From Leifsonia shinshuensis (GTDB lineage: Bacteria; Actinomycetota; Actinomycetes; Actinomycetales; Microbacteriaceae): a DNA stretch of 64,000 nt. Each line of letters opens with the position of its first letter. Within the stretch, counting starts at the first letter, position 1. A program made the translations under genes and the position numbers. The notes below the pieces were generated by a model. The model was not told where the DNA came from, ran no database searches, and saw nothing but the letters and a program-made list of their open reading frames with translations. The DNA is taken from assembly GCF_031456835.1 (NCBI RefSeq), contig NZ_JAVDVK010000001.1:2356001-2420000 (forward strand). The letters are read 5' to 3'. This document shows, piece after piece, positions 49,761-58,675 of this stretch.

Positions 49761-50984
49761 ATGACCACCACGATCGAATCCCTCGCCATCGGCCGCCGGC
49801 CGTTCCGCCTCCGTCACGGAGCCGGCTTCTGGGTGATCGCCGCCGCCTTCCTCGCAGTGATGGCGTTCTCGACCATCCCGACTCCGCTGTACGCCCTCTA
49901 CCAGGTGCGCGACGGCTTCCCGACCTGGGTGGTGACCGTCATCTTCGCCGCCTACGCGGTCGGCGTCATCGCCAGCCTCTTCCTGATCGGCCACCTGAGC
50001 GACTTCGCCGGCCGCCGCCGCATGGTGCTCATCGCGGTGCTCATCGAGATCGTGTCCGCGGCGCTCTTCCTGGTCTGGAACGACGTGGCCGGCCTGATCG
50101 TCGCCCGGACGCTGTCCGGGATCGGCGTCGGCGCGCTGACCGCCAGCGCGACCGCACACCTGTCCGAGCTGCGCGCCGTCGCGCGCCCCGAGGAGGGACC
50201 GCGGCTCGCGGGGACGGTGTCCACCGCCGTGAACACCGGCGGCCTGGCCCTCGGTCCGCTGATCGGCGGCGCGTTCGCGCAGTTCCTACCCGCGCCGCTG
50301 CTGCTCCCCTACGCGGTGTTCCTCGTGCTGCTCGCCGTCGCGGCGGTCGCCGTCGCACTCGTACCCGAGACAGTCGAGCGGGCCGAGGAGCGCCCGGCGT
50401 ACCGGCCGCAGCGCATCTCGCTGCCCGCGGAGGCGCGCGGCGCCTTCTCGGCGGCCGCTGTCGCAGCGTTCGCCGGGTTCGCGGTCTTCGGCCTGTTCAC
50501 CTCGCTCGCGCCGAGCGTCCTCGCCGGGACCCTGCACCAGACGTCGCACCTGCTCGCCGGCGCCGTACCGTTCGCCGTGTTCGCCGCCTCCGCCGTCTCG
50601 CAGATCGTGTTCGCGCGGGTCAGCACGCGGACCCAGCTCGTGCTGGCGCTCGTGCTCATGCTGGTCGGCCTGGCCGGGCTCGCTGTGGGCGTGCTCGCCG
50701 CATCCCTCGCGGTGTTCATCGTCAGCGGCGTGCTGGCCGGCGCCGGTGTCGGGCTGCAGTTCCGGTCGTCGATCGCGGTCGCCGCATCGCTGGCCGCGCC
50801 GGAGCGCCGCGGCGAGGTGCTCGCCGCGATCTTCCTGATCGCATACATCGGCCTGGCGCTCCCGGTGCTGCTGGTCGGGGTCGCGCTCATCCTGTGGCCG
50901 CTGGTGCCGGTGCTGGTCGTGTTCGTCGCGGCGATCGCGGTGCTGTCGGTGCCGGCAGGGCTGCGGATGATGCGGCGGGCGTGA
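49761..50984 (+). CDS. MFS transporter
   Basis: The 407-residue membrane protein has twelve predicted segments. The loop between helices 2 and 3 carries the MFS signature GHLSDFAGRRRMV (~76-88). A long central loop (~195-215) separates the halves. Closely related proteins are annotated as drug or small-molecule exporters, but the substrate is not visible. An in-frame ATG at 49734 would add nine residues and has weaker context. It is divergent from the LysR gene, which probably regulates it, and is followed by an SDR gene after 18 bases, so the two may form one unit. Confidence 0.87.
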   Translation: MTTTIESLAIGRRPFRLRHGAGFWVIAAAFLAVMAFSTIPTPLYALYQVRDGFPTWVVTVIFAAYAVGVIASLFLIGHLSDFAGRRRMVLIAVLIEIVSAALFLVWNDVAGLIVARTLSGIGVGALTASATAHLSELRAVARPEEGPRLAGTVSTAVNTGGLALGPLIGGAFAQFLPAPLLLPYAVFLVLLAVAAVAVALVPETVERAEERPAYRPQRISLPAEARGAFSAAAVAAFAGFAVFGLFTSLAPSVLAGTLHQTSHLLAGAVPFAVFAASAVSQIVFARVSTRTQLVLALVLMLVGLAGLAVGVLAASLAVFIVSGVLAGAGVGLQFRSSIAVAASLAAPERRGEVLAAIFLIAYIGLALPVLLVGVALILWPLVPVLVVFVAAIAVLSVPAGLRMMRRA

Positions 50985-51002
50985 GACGCATAGGGTCGGT
51001 GT

Positions 51003-51707
51003 ATGGCCGCTGCACCCTCTGACCGACCCATCGCCCTCGTCACCGGAGCGTCGCGCGGCATCGGCCGCGCGATCGCGGTCGATCTGGGACGCACGCACCA
51101 CGTCCTCGTCGGCGGGCGGGATGCGGCCGCGGTCGAGGCGGTCGTCGCCGAGTTGCCGTCAGCTGAGCCCTTCGTCGCCGACCTGACCGCGGACCCGAGC
51201 GGCGCATCCCTGCCGTCCCTTCCCGACCGCCTCGACGTGCTCGTGCACTCGGCGGGCGTCGAGGACGGCGGGACGATCGCGGAGACGGACGCCGAGACCT
51301 GGCGTCACGTCTTCGAGGTGAACGTCTTCGCGGTCGCGGCGCTGACGCGCGTCGCGCTTCCCGCACTGCGCGCGGCGAAGGGGCTCGTGGTCGCGATCAA
51401 CAGCGGCTCCGGACTGACGAGCGGGCCGGGAGGCGGGGTCTACGCGGGTTCGAAGTTCGCGCTGCGCGCTCTGACCGACGCCCTGCGCGAGGAGGAGCGG
51501 CCCAGCGGCGTGCGCGTCACGAGCATCCACCCCGGGCGCGTGGACACCGACATGCAGCGCGCGCTCGTCGCCCGGGAGGGCCACGACTACGACACCGCCT
51601 ACACGATCACGCCCGAGATGGTGGCCGCGACCGTGCGTCTCGCGGTCGACATGCCGCCCGCCGGCACGGTCGAGTCGCTGAGCGTGCGCCCGTTCCACCG
51701 GCGCTGA
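51003..51707 (+). CDS. SDR-family oxidoreductase
   Basis: The 234-residue protein is a classical SDR: cofactor motif TGASRGIG (15-22), NAG replaced by HSAG (~81), catalytic Ser in INSGSG (~137) and YAGSK (~150-154). An Arg after strand 2 (GGRDA) suggests NADP(H). The substrate is unknown. It lies 18 bases after the MFS gene and may share its LysR control. A large structured hairpin follows the stop. Confidence 0.85.
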   Translation: MAAAPSDRPIALVTGASRGIGRAIAVDLGRTHHVLVGGRDAAAVEAVVAELPSAEPFVADLTADPSGASLPSLPDRLDVLVHSAGVEDGGTIAETDAETWRHVFEVNVFAVAALTRVALPALRAAKGLVVAINSGSGLTSGPGGGVYAGSKFALRALTDALREEERPSGVRVTSIHPGRVDTDMQRALVAREGHDYDTAYTITPEMVAATVRLAVDMPPAGTVESLSVRPFHRR

Positions 51708-51751
51708 CGCGCGGCGCGGCGCTCGCCGGGCGCCGGGCGCCCCGCTCCGTT

Positions 51752-51818
51752 TCGCCGAGGTGCACGTCGTTGCGCACCCGCGCGGCGTGTCGCCCGCAAC
51801 AACGTGCACTTCGGCGGA
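51752..51818. terminator. 67-base imperfect hairpin between convergent genes
   Basis: Arms 51752-51774 and about 51796-51818 are complementary at 20 of 23 positions, and the internal mismatches are G/A and C/T changes that still allow G-U pairs on one strand. It contains GTGCACGT, itself palindromic. It lies between the SDR and a small leftward gene, so it may terminate both, and it resembles a repeated intergenic element more than a simple terminator. Confidence 0.6.
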
Positions 51819-51837
51819 GGGGGGAGGCGCGGAGCGG

Positions 51838-51975
51838 CTACTTGCCGTCCGTGTCCTTGTGCTCGTCGGGGCCGCCGCCCGAGACGGTGTCCTCGCCGGG
51901 CTCGGGGGAGCTTCCGTCGGAGCCGGAGCCGTCGGGCAGCTCGTCCGCGTCCGGTCGCTTGTTCTCGTCGCTCAT
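51838..51975 (-). CDS. Small acidic hypothetical protein (45 aa)
   Basis: This short gene encodes 45 residues, rich in Asp, Glu, Gly, Ser and Lys (MSDENKRPDADELPDGSGSD...), predicted to be disordered and very acidic. A GGAAGGA ribosome site lies seven bases before ATG 51975. There is no membrane segment or known domain. Similar short acidic proteins are common in actinobacteria, but the function is unknown. Confidence 0.6.
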   Translation of the reverse strand: MSDENKRPDADELPDGSGSDGSSPEPGEDTVSGGGPDEHKDTDGK

Positions 51976-52058
51976 GCGTCGTCCTTCCGTTCGGTGCTGA
52001 CCGCGCGACGGTACCCCTCCGCGCCCGGGAGGTCCATGCACCGCATCCACGGGACGGG

Positions 52059-52211
52059 TCAGGAGATCAGCGCCACCATCCCCGCAATGAGGGTCGGGAG
52101 CCCCACCAGGACCGCGATCGCGATGGCGACGCGGCGGCCCCAGAGGTCGAGCGGGTTCGTCGGGGTGGTGTCGGTGGCGCCCGGGAGGGCGATGCGGCGG
52201 ATGCTGCTCAT
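52059..52211 (-). CDS. Small single-span membrane protein (50 aa)
   Basis: The gene encodes 50 residues: a polar N-terminus (MSSIRRIALPGATDTTPT), then a hydrophobic segment from ~29 to 50 (RVAIAIAVLVGLPTLIAGMV). AGGAG lies seven bases before ATG 52211, a good ribosome site. No domain is recognised; it could be a small membrane protein or a modulator of a neighbour. It shares orientation with the 45-residue gene downstream, 83 bases away. Confidence 0.6.
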   Translation of the reverse strand: MSSIRRIALPGATDTTPTNPLDLWGRRVAIAIAVLVGLPTLIAGMVALIS

Positions 52212-52402
52212 GGTCGGCTCCTGCGATGTCGTACCGCCCGCGACCGTGCGGGCTCGATACGAGTCTCCGTCGGCGGCCCAGCGGGTGCGAGGGCTTGACA
52301 GGATACGCGACAGCGACCCGTGACATTCCGGTGCCCGGTGCGTCACCCGCGCGCCCTAGACTGACGCCGCATCCGCAGAGGCGAGAGGACGGTCGGGATC
52401 CG

Positions 52403-53698
52403 GTGAGCAGCGCATCCACCCCTCCGGCCGGGTCGCTCGCGCGCCGGCTGGGGCTCGGCGACGCCATCGCGATCGGCCTCGGCTCGATGATCGGCGCCGG
52501 GGTCTTCGCCGCCTTCGCGCCGGCCGCCGCAGCAGCCGGGGCCGCGCTGCTGGTCGGGCTGGTGATCGCGGGCTTCGTCGCGTTCTGCAACGCGACCTCG
52601 TCGGCGCAGCTGGCCGCGCAGTATCCGACCTCCGGCGGAACGTACGTCTACGGTCGCGAGCGCCTCGGCGAGTGGACCGGCTTCGTCGCGGGCTGGTCGT
52701 TCGTCGTCGGCAAGACGGCGAGCTCGGCGGCGATGGCGCTGACCTTCGCGAGCTACGCGGTGCCCGGTCCGTGGGTGAAGCCGGTGGCCGTGCTGGCCGT
52801 CGCGGCGCTCACCGTCGTGAACACGCTCGGGGTGACGCGCACCGCGCTGCTGACGCGCGTCCTCGTCGTCGTCTCCCTCATCGCTCTGGCGGTCGCCATC
52901 ACGATCGGCTTCGGGCACACCGCGGCGAGCGCCGCGCTGCCGGGTCCCGAGGTCACGCTGTACGGGGTCCTGCAGTCGGCCGGATTCCTGTTCTTCGCCT
53001 TCGCCGGGTACGCCCGGGTGGCGACGATGGGCGAGGAGGTGGTGGATCCGGCGCGCACCATCCCGCGCGCGATCACGACCGCCCTCGCGGCGGTGCTGGT
53101 GGTCTACGCCCTCGTCGCGGTGTCGGCCCTGCACGCACTTGGGCCGGCGGGGCTGGCCGCGTCACCGGCGCCGCTCGACACTGTCGCGGCCACCAGCGGT
53201 GCGGCGTGGCCGGGCGTCGTCATCCGGATCGGCGCCGCCACCGCCGCGCTCGGCGCACTGCTGGCGATGATCGCGGGAATCGGACGGACGACGCTGGCGA
53301 TGGCCCGCAACCGCGACCTCCCCGGGTGGCTGTCGGCCGTGCATCCGCGCTTCCGCGTGCCGTACCGGGCGGAGCTCCTGCTCGGCCTGATCGTCTGCGT
53401 TCTCGTCCTGACGACCGACCTGCGCGGCGCGATCGGGTTCTCGTCGTTCGGCGTGCTGCTCTACTACCTGGTCGCCAACGCCTCCGCCTGGACCCAGGAC
53501 CGCCCCCATAGGCGGTACCCGCGCCTCCTCGCCGTCGCGGGGGCGATCGGCTGCGCGGTGCTGGTCGCGACTCTGCCGCCGACGTCCATCCTGGCCGGGG
53601 TGCTGGTCGTCGCCGCCGGGATCGGCTACCGTTTCGTGCGTCTACGGGCGATGGCCGCGCGAGACAGACGCAGCGAGAAGAGCGGAGGGATGCCATGA
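52403..53698 (+). CDS. APC-superfamily amino acid permease
   Basis: The 431-residue protein has about twelve membrane segments in the APC fold. The unwound first helix signature is IGLGSMIGAGVFAAFAPA (~22-39). The TSGGTYVYGRERLGEWTGFVAGW segment (~75-97, split here) is typical of amino acid/amine permeases. It starts at GTG 52403; no strong ribosome site is seen. The stop overlaps the UBP-type zinc-finger gene start (ATGA). Substrate specificity cannot be assigned from the sequence. Confidence 0.88.
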   Translation: MSSASTPPAGSLARRLGLGDAIAIGLGSMIGAGVFAAFAPAAAAAGAALLVGLVIAGFVAFCNATSSAQLAAQYPTSGGTYVYGRERLGEWTGFVAGWSFVVGKTASSAAMALTFASYAVPGPWVKPVAVLAVAALTVVNTLGVTRTALLTRVLVVVSLIALAVAITIGFGHTAASAALPGPEVTLYGVLQSAGFLFFAFAGYARVATMGEEVVDPARTIPRAITTALAAVLVVYALVAVSALHALGPAGLAASPAPLDTVAATSGAAWPGVVIRIGAATAALGALLAMIAGIGRTTLAMARNRDLPGWLSAVHPRFRVPYRAELLLGLIVCVLVLTTDLRGAIGFSSFGVLLYYLVANASAWTQDRPHRRYPRLLAVAGAIGCAVLVATLPPTSILAGVLVVAAGIGYRFVRLRAMAARDRRSEKSGGMP

Positions 53699-54057
53699 GC
53701 ACGGCGCGCATCGACGGGATCGACCCGGCGGCGGCCCCGTCCGGCACCGGGTGTGAGGAGTGCGGCGAGACCGGCAGCTGGTGGCTGCACCTGCGCCGCT
53801 GCGCCGAGTGCGGGCACGTCGGATGCTGCGACGACTCGCTGAACACGCATGCGACGAAGCACGCGCAGAGCACCGGGCATCCGATCATCCAGAGCTTCGA
53901 GCCCGGCGAGGACTGGTTCTACGACTACCGCACCCAAGCTTTCGTCGACGGCCCGCGGCTCGCTCCCCCGGAGAGCCATCCGAGCACCCAGTCCGTGCCG
54001 GGACCGGCGGACCGCGTACCGCGCGACTGGGAGCGCAGGCTCGAGGAGCGCGGCTGA
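53695..54057 (+). CDS. UBP-type zinc-finger protein
   Basis: The 120-residue protein is essentially one ZnF-UBP domain: CEECGETGSWWLHLRRCAEC (20-39), GHVGCCDDS and NTHATKHAQSTGHPI supply the Cys and His ligands. In eukaryotes such domains bind the C-terminus of ubiquitin; in bacteria they are common small proteins of unknown role, sometimes binding protein C-termini. The start overlaps the APC permease stop by four bases, so the two are co-translated. A ~40-residue Pro-rich tail follows the domain. Confidence 0.85.
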   Translation: MSTARIDGIDPAAAPSGTGCEECGETGSWWLHLRRCAECGHVGCCDDSLNTHATKHAQSTGHPIIQSFEPGEDWFYDYRTQAFVDGPRLAPPESHPSTQSVPGPADRVPRDWERRLEERG

Positions 54058-54140
54058 CGCTCGCGGCTGACGGCGCTGACGCGGCACCGCATCCTGATCG
54101 GGGCCTGTTCCGCGACCCGCTTCCCGGTTAGCGTGGCGGC

Positions 54141-55364
54141 ATGAGCCCGTCGTCGAAGTCGGAGACCTTCCTGGAGGTCGACGGCGAGCAGGTGCGCATC
54201 TCCAGCCCGGACAAGGTCGTGTTCCCGGAGCCCGGGCTGACCAAGCTCGACCTGGCCCGGTACTACGTGTCCGTGGCGGACGGCGCGCTGCGCGGCGCGG
54301 GCGGTCGGCCCATGGTGCTCAAGCGCTACGTCAAAGGGCTGACGCAGGAGCCGTTCTTCCAGAAGCGCGTGCCGGAGGGGCATCCCGCCTACATCGACAC
54401 CGCCACCCTGCACTACGCCCGCGGCACCTCGGCCGAGGAGGCCGTCGTGCGCAACGCCGCCGGGCTGGCGTGGGTCTCCAACCTCGGCTGCCTCGACCTC
54501 AACCCGCATCCCGTGCGCGCGGAGGACCTTGACCATCCCGACGAGCTGCGCGTCGACCTCGACCCGATGCCCGGGGTCGACTGGTCGCAGATCATCGACG
54601 TCGCCTTCATCGCGCGCGACGTGCTCGAGGACACCGGACTGGTCGGCTGGCCGAAGACGAGCGGGTCGCGCGGGCTGCACATCCTGGTCCGCATCGAGCC
54701 GCGCTGGAGCTTCGCCGACGTGCGCCTGGCCGCCGAGACGCTCGCGCGCGAAGTCGAGAACCGCGCCCCGGGGCTCGCGACCACGCGCTGGTGGAAGGAG
54801 GAGCGCGGCGAGAGCGTCTTCGTCGACTTCAACCAGAACGCGAAAGACCGCACGGTCGCCTCCGCGTACTCCATCCGGGCGCTGCCGGACGCACGCGTCT
54901 CCACCCCGCTGGACTGGGACGAGGTCCGCTCACGGCGCCCCGAGGAGTTCACCGTTCCGACCGTGCTGCAGCGCTTCGCCGAGCGCGGCGACCCGCACGC
55001 CGGGCTCGACGACGCCGCCGGCTCCTTGAATGCGCTGCTCGACCTGACGCGACAGCTCGGCCCCGCCGAGAAGCCGCCGCGGGGCGGTGACGGCGCGGGC
55101 CGCCGCGTCTCGCAGATGCCGCTCATCGAGGTCGCGCGCACCAAGACGAAGCCCGAGGCGATGGAGGCGCTCGACCGCTGGAAGGCGGAGCATCCGGACG
55201 CCGCCGCGCAGCTGCATCCCGCGGACGAGCTCGTCGACGGGATGCGCGGCTCCAGCTCGCTCTGGTACCGCGTGCGGATCAACCTGCAGCACATCCCGGA
55301 GGCCGACCGCCCGGAGCAGGGCCCGCTGCTGGCCGACTACGACCCGTGGGCGGGACGCGGCTGA
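54141..55364 (+). CDS. LigD-type polymerase/primase domain protein
   Basis: The 407-residue protein corresponds to the LigD polymerase (archaeo-eukaryotic primase) domain, with a ~100-residue C-terminal extension. The catalytic Asp pair is in RVDLDPMPG (~DxD), SGSRGLHILV supplies the His-loop and VFVDFNQN the third acid. No ATP-dependent ligase or phosphoesterase domain is attached, and no Ku gene is in this window. It would add nucleotides or fill gaps at breaks, acting with a separately encoded ligase. The C-terminal part (RVSQMPLIEVARTKTKPEA) is a stand-alone feature of LigD-like proteins. The gene is preceded by an ~80-base gap. Confidence 0.9.
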   Translation: MSPSSKSETFLEVDGEQVRISSPDKVVFPEPGLTKLDLARYYVSVADGALRGAGGRPMVLKRYVKGLTQEPFFQKRVPEGHPAYIDTATLHYARGTSAEEAVVRNAAGLAWVSNLGCLDLNPHPVRAEDLDHPDELRVDLDPMPGVDWSQIIDVAFIARDVLEDTGLVGWPKTSGSRGLHILVRIEPRWSFADVRLAAETLAREVENRAPGLATTRWWKEERGESVFVDFNQNAKDRTVASAYSIRALPDARVSTPLDWDEVRSRRPEEFTVPTVLQRFAERGDPHAGLDDAAGSLNALLDLTRQLGPAEKPPRGGDGAGRRVSQMPLIEVARTKTKPEAMEALDRWKAEHPDAAAQLHPADELVDGMRGSSSLWYRVRINLQHIPEADRPEQGPLLADYDPWAGRG

Positions 55365-55660
55365 GCGTTCGTTCGTGAGCGGCGGCCGAGCCACCAACCC
55401 ACTGTGCCGGCCACCAGGATGAGCGATGCCGCCGCGAGACCGAGCGCCCATTGGAGGGCGGCATCCACACCGGAGGGCGCGAAGTACGACGAGCTCAGCG
55501 GGGCGTAGGCGTACCAGCCGAAACTCGTCACCGTACGCGGGACGGCGAACAGGATCGCGGAGACGATCGCGCACGCGATGCCGAGAGCGAAGAGCACGGC
55601 GGCGACGGCGGACGACCGCGAGCGGCGCCCGGACGCGTCCGGTCGGTTCCCCTGCGTCAT
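55337..55660 (-). CDS. Small two-span membrane protein
   Basis: The 107-residue protein has a basic N-terminus (TQGNRPDASGRRSRSS), two predicted membrane segments (~18-40, AVLFALGIACAIVSAILFAV; and ~68-92, ALGLAAASLILVAGTVGWWL) and a basic tail. A GGGGGAG stretch lies before ATG 55660. There is no recognised domain. It converges on the LigD-type gene and overlaps its 3' end by 28 bases. Confidence 0.65.
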   Translation of the reverse strand: MTQGNRPDASGRRSRSSAVAAVLFALGIACAIVSAILFAVPRTVTSFGWYAYAPLSSSYFAPSGVDAALQWALGLAAASLILVAGTVGWWLGRRSRTNAQPRPAHGS

Positions 55661-55950
55661 TTCTCCCCCGTCCGCCGACCCGAATGGAACCATTCTGCCG
55701 GTATCGGACATTCCCCTATAGGAGCGCGGATCAGCACGGCGAAAAGGGGAGCCGGTGACCGCGCATCCGGACCCGGGGGCCGAGGCTTCGCCCGCGGGGC
55801 GGCGCGAGGGCCGTGCACGGAACCGGGGGGGGTGAGTGCGCGGCCCTCCTTGCCGACGCCGGGATGCGCTGTGCGGCACCGATCGGGCGACTCGCGCAAC
55901 GCGCCCGGCCAGGGGTGGATGCGCGCCCCGGCGTGCGACACGATGGTGGC
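55661..55950. other. 290-base intergenic region
   Basis: The stretch separates the divergent two-span membrane protein and MOSC genes. It includes a dyad GAATGG-AA-CCATTC (55682-55695) and a CCTATAGG at 55715. No credible small gene or structured RNA was identified. It presumably contains both promoters. Confidence 0.4.
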
Positions 55951-56487
55951 ATGACGGACGCACGCGTGACCTCGGTGAACCGCGACGACGAGCACCGCTT
56001 CTCGAAGCAGCCGCGCCCATCCATCACCCTGATCACCGGTCTGGGCGTCGAGGGGGATGCGCACTTCGGCGCCACCGTGCAGCACCGGTCCCGGGTGCGC
56101 CGCGACCCGACGCAGCCGAACCTCAGGCAGGTGCACCTCATCCAGGCGGAGCTCTTCGACGAGGTCACGCCCGACGTCGAGCCCGGTCAGCTCGGCGAGA
56201 ACGTCACCACCGAGGGCATCGACCTGCTTGGCCTTCCCCGCGGCGCGCGCCTCCGTCTCGGCGACGAGGCCGTCGTCGAAGTGACGGGCCTGCGCAACCC
56301 GTGCGTGCAGATCGACCGCTTCCAGCCGGGACTGCTGAAGCAGGTGGTCGGGACGGATGCCGACGGCGCGACAGTCCGCCGGGCGGGTGTGATGGGGGTC
56401 GTGCTCAGCGGAGGGGTGGTGCGGCCGGGCGACGCGATCGGGGTCGAGCTGCCGGACGGCGAGCGGGAGGCGCTGGCGCCGGTGTGA
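55951..56487 (+). CDS. MOSC-domain protein
   Basis: The 178-residue protein is a single MOSC domain (from molybdenum cofactor sulfurase). It has GVEGDAHFGATVQHRSR (~32-48), LRQVHLIQAELFDEV, LGENVTTEGIDL (~90) and the conserved Cys in GLRNPCVQID (~118). Such proteins bind molybdenum cofactor and often reduce N-hydroxylated compounds (YiiM type). No further Moco genes are near. Start 55951 has a GGTGG-rich context. The redox partner and substrate are unknown. Confidence 0.88.
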   Translation: MTDARVTSVNRDDEHRFSKQPRPSITLITGLGVEGDAHFGATVQHRSRVRRDPTQPNLRQVHLIQAELFDEVTPDVEPGQLGENVTTEGIDLLGLPRGARLRLGDEAVVEVTGLRNPCVQIDRFQPGLLKQVVGTDADGATVRRAGVMGVVLSGGVVRPGDAIGVELPDGEREALAPV

Positions 56488-56567
56488 CCAGCTCGGAGTA
56501 TCCCCGGAAAGGGGGGTAGACCGGGGCGTCAGTGGTCCGAGTACTCTCAAAAGATGAGGGAAGCTCG

Positions 56568-58613
56568 ATGAAGACGGCTCGGCTGCGCACGGAGCAGGGA
56601 CTCAACAGCCCTTCGCCGTCCCAGCGGCTCTCTCACATCGATGGACTCCGAGCAATCGCAGTGATCGCGGTCATCCTCTACCATTTCGGCGTTCCCGGTC
56701 TTTCGGGCGGCTTCCTCGGGGTCGACGTCTTCTTCGTCATCAGCGGGTACGTCATCAGCCGTTCCCTGACCGCGGCACACAGAGACGAACCCGGGCGCAT
56801 GAGGACGTGGCTACTGGCCTTCTACAGCCGACGGTTGTGGCGCATCGCACCGGCCCTGCTGGCGATGCTGCTCGTTGTGGGGGTGCTGTTCGCGCTCTTC
56901 GAGCCGCGCGGGTATTCGTCCGGAACGATTCTCTGGACGGGAATCGGGGCGTCTGTCGGAGTGTCCAATATGGTGCTGCTCGGGAGTCAGCAGGGGGACT
57001 ATTTCGACGCGACGACGGCGTTCAATCCATTCCTTCACACCTGGTCGCTCGGGGTCGAGGAGCAGTTCTACCTCGTCTTCCCTCTCATCCTCTGGCTCGT
57101 CGTCGCACGTCACTCCAGGCGTGGGCGCTTTCGGGGGCAGGTACTGCTCGGCCTGCTCGCCGCACTCTCCCTGGTGGCCGCCATCTGGATGTGGCGGGCG
57201 GCGCCCGAGGCGTCGTTCTACCTCCTCCCCACGCGGTTCTGGGAATTGGCCGCCGGCGCCCTGGCGTTTCAGGCTGTCGGATGGGCGTCGCGCAGCTTCC
57301 CTGGCGCTGGGGTCCGCCGCGCCATGGCCTGGGTCGCCTCTGCGGCGATCGTCGCGGCGATGGTCGGCCTGGGCGGTCATGACAGCCCCTTCCCCGCCGC
57401 GCTCCTTCCGGTTGCGGCGACCGTGATCCTCATCTGGTTCGCTCCGGCGACAAGCGGATGGTCCGCACCCGGACGCTGGCTGGAGGCGCGTCCGATGAGC
57501 TGGGTGGGCCGTGTCTCGTACTCGCTGTATCTGTGGCACTGGCCGGTGATCGTGATCTGGGTCTGGCTGCTCGGGCATCCGGGGCCGGTCGGCGTGGCGT
57601 GCGCGATCGCCGTCTCGGTCGGGTTCGCCGCGCTGTCGTATTACGTCGTGGAACGTCCAATCCTCCGTGGACGCATGGCCCTGCGACCGCTGCGGCGTCG
57701 CGAGCTGGTGGTCGGGCTGACGGCCGTTACCGCGACGCTCGCCCTCATCGTGGCCGTCGGCTGGCGCCACGACGGCTTCCTTCGCGACTCGCCGATCTCC
57801 CTCTCGGTGACAGCGCGGGCCGCATGGGCGAGCGCGGACCTCGGGGCCGATACAGCACCCTCGCAGAAGGAGACTGGGGGAACGGCGCGATTGATCGTGG
57901 TCGGAGATTCGCACGCCAACGCCTATCGGGCCATGCTCACGACTGCCGCCCGCAGACTCGACATGCCGATCGAGATCGCCAGCCGCTCCGGCTGCGGATA
58001 CACGCTGCTGACGCCGGTGCCCTCCGACGGCCGGTGCGACCCGATTCGCAACGCCGTCGACTCCGCCCGGCGTGGGGACGTCGTCCTGTTCCTCGGCCTG
58101 CGCTCGCCGCGGCTGGCGGACAATGGCGTGCTCGAGCCGACCTACCTTCCTCAGACTGCGGCGAACGCGAAGGAGCGCGAGGAGGCACTTCAACAGTTCA
58201 CGCCCATCGCAGCACGGCTGACGCATGCCGGAATCAGGGTGATCCTCAATAATCCAGAGCCCCTCTTCGCCCACTCGCCCTACATGTGCGACGACTGGTG
58301 GTTCGGTGCGAACAAGGCCTGTCGGCTCCCCGCGACGATGGCGCGCAGCGAAGAAGTGAAGCTCGGCCTTCCGGCCACCCAGAACATCGGCGCCGTGCGG
58401 GGAGAAGTGCCGGAGGTGATGGTCTGGGACGTCTTCGATGCTCTGTGCCCCCATTCCCACGACAGGTGCGGTCAGTACGACGATGACGGCCATCCTCTCT
58501 TCGTGGACACCGATCACGTCTCCGGGTGGGGCAACGCCGCGGCGCTCCCGAGTTTTCAGGAGCTGCTCGAGCGCGCTGCCAACCGCCAGCACGTCGGTGC
58601 AACCGATGATTGA
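56568..58613 (+). CDS. OafA-type acyltransferase with SGNH domain
   Basis: The 681-residue protein has an N-terminal acyltransferase-3 membrane domain (~25-380, ten or so segments) opening with HIDGLRAIAVIAVILYHFG and SGGFLGVDVFFVISGYVIS, then RLWRIAPALL and FLHTWSLGVEEQFYL. A periplasmic/extracellular SGNH domain (~430-675) follows: GDSHANAYRAM supplies the Ser, and DTDHVSGWGNAAAL the catalytic Asp/His. This layout O-acylates cell-surface polysaccharides or peptidoglycan. AGGGA precedes ATG 56568. Base composition is a little lower in GC than its neighbours, which hints at acquisition or relaxed selection. Confidence 0.9.
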   Translation: MKTARLRTEQGLNSPSPSQRLSHIDGLRAIAVIAVILYHFGVPGLSGGFLGVDVFFVISGYVISRSLTAAHRDEPGRMRTWLLAFYSRRLWRIAPALLAMLLVVGVLFALFEPRGYSSGTILWTGIGASVGVSNMVLLGSQQGDYFDATTAFNPFLHTWSLGVEEQFYLVFPLILWLVVARHSRRGRFRGQVLLGLLAALSLVAAIWMWRAAPEASFYLLPTRFWELAAGALAFQAVGWASRSFPGAGVRRAMAWVASAAIVAAMVGLGGHDSPFPAALLPVAATVILIWFAPATSGWSAPGRWLEARPMSWVGRVSYSLYLWHWPVIVIWVWLLGHPGPVGVACAIAVSVGFAALSYYVVERPILRGRMALRPLRRRELVVGLTAVTATLALIVAVGWRHDGFLRDSPISLSVTARAAWASADLGADTAPSQKETGGTARLIVVGDSHANAYRAMLTTAARRLDMPIEIASRSGCGYTLLTPVPSDGRCDPIRNAVDSARRGDVVLFLGLRSPRLADNGVLEPTYLPQTAANAKEREEALQQFTPIAARLTHAGIRVILNNPEPLFAHSPYMCDDWWFGANKACRLPATMARSEEVKLGLPATQNIGAVRGEVPEVMVWDVFDALCPHSHDRCGQYDDDGHPLFVDTDHVSGWGNAAALPSFQELLERAANRQHVGATDD

Positions 58614-58675
58614 GAACGGTCCACCAACGGCGTGAGTCTCTTGCCGCACGCCCGACGACGCGGTTCCATCGGGTC

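Noticed and set aside
55715..55722. Third GntR site (CCTATAGG)
   Set aside because: It shares only the eight-base self-complementary core, lacks the flanking AT..AT and is far from the sugar island, so chance is likely.
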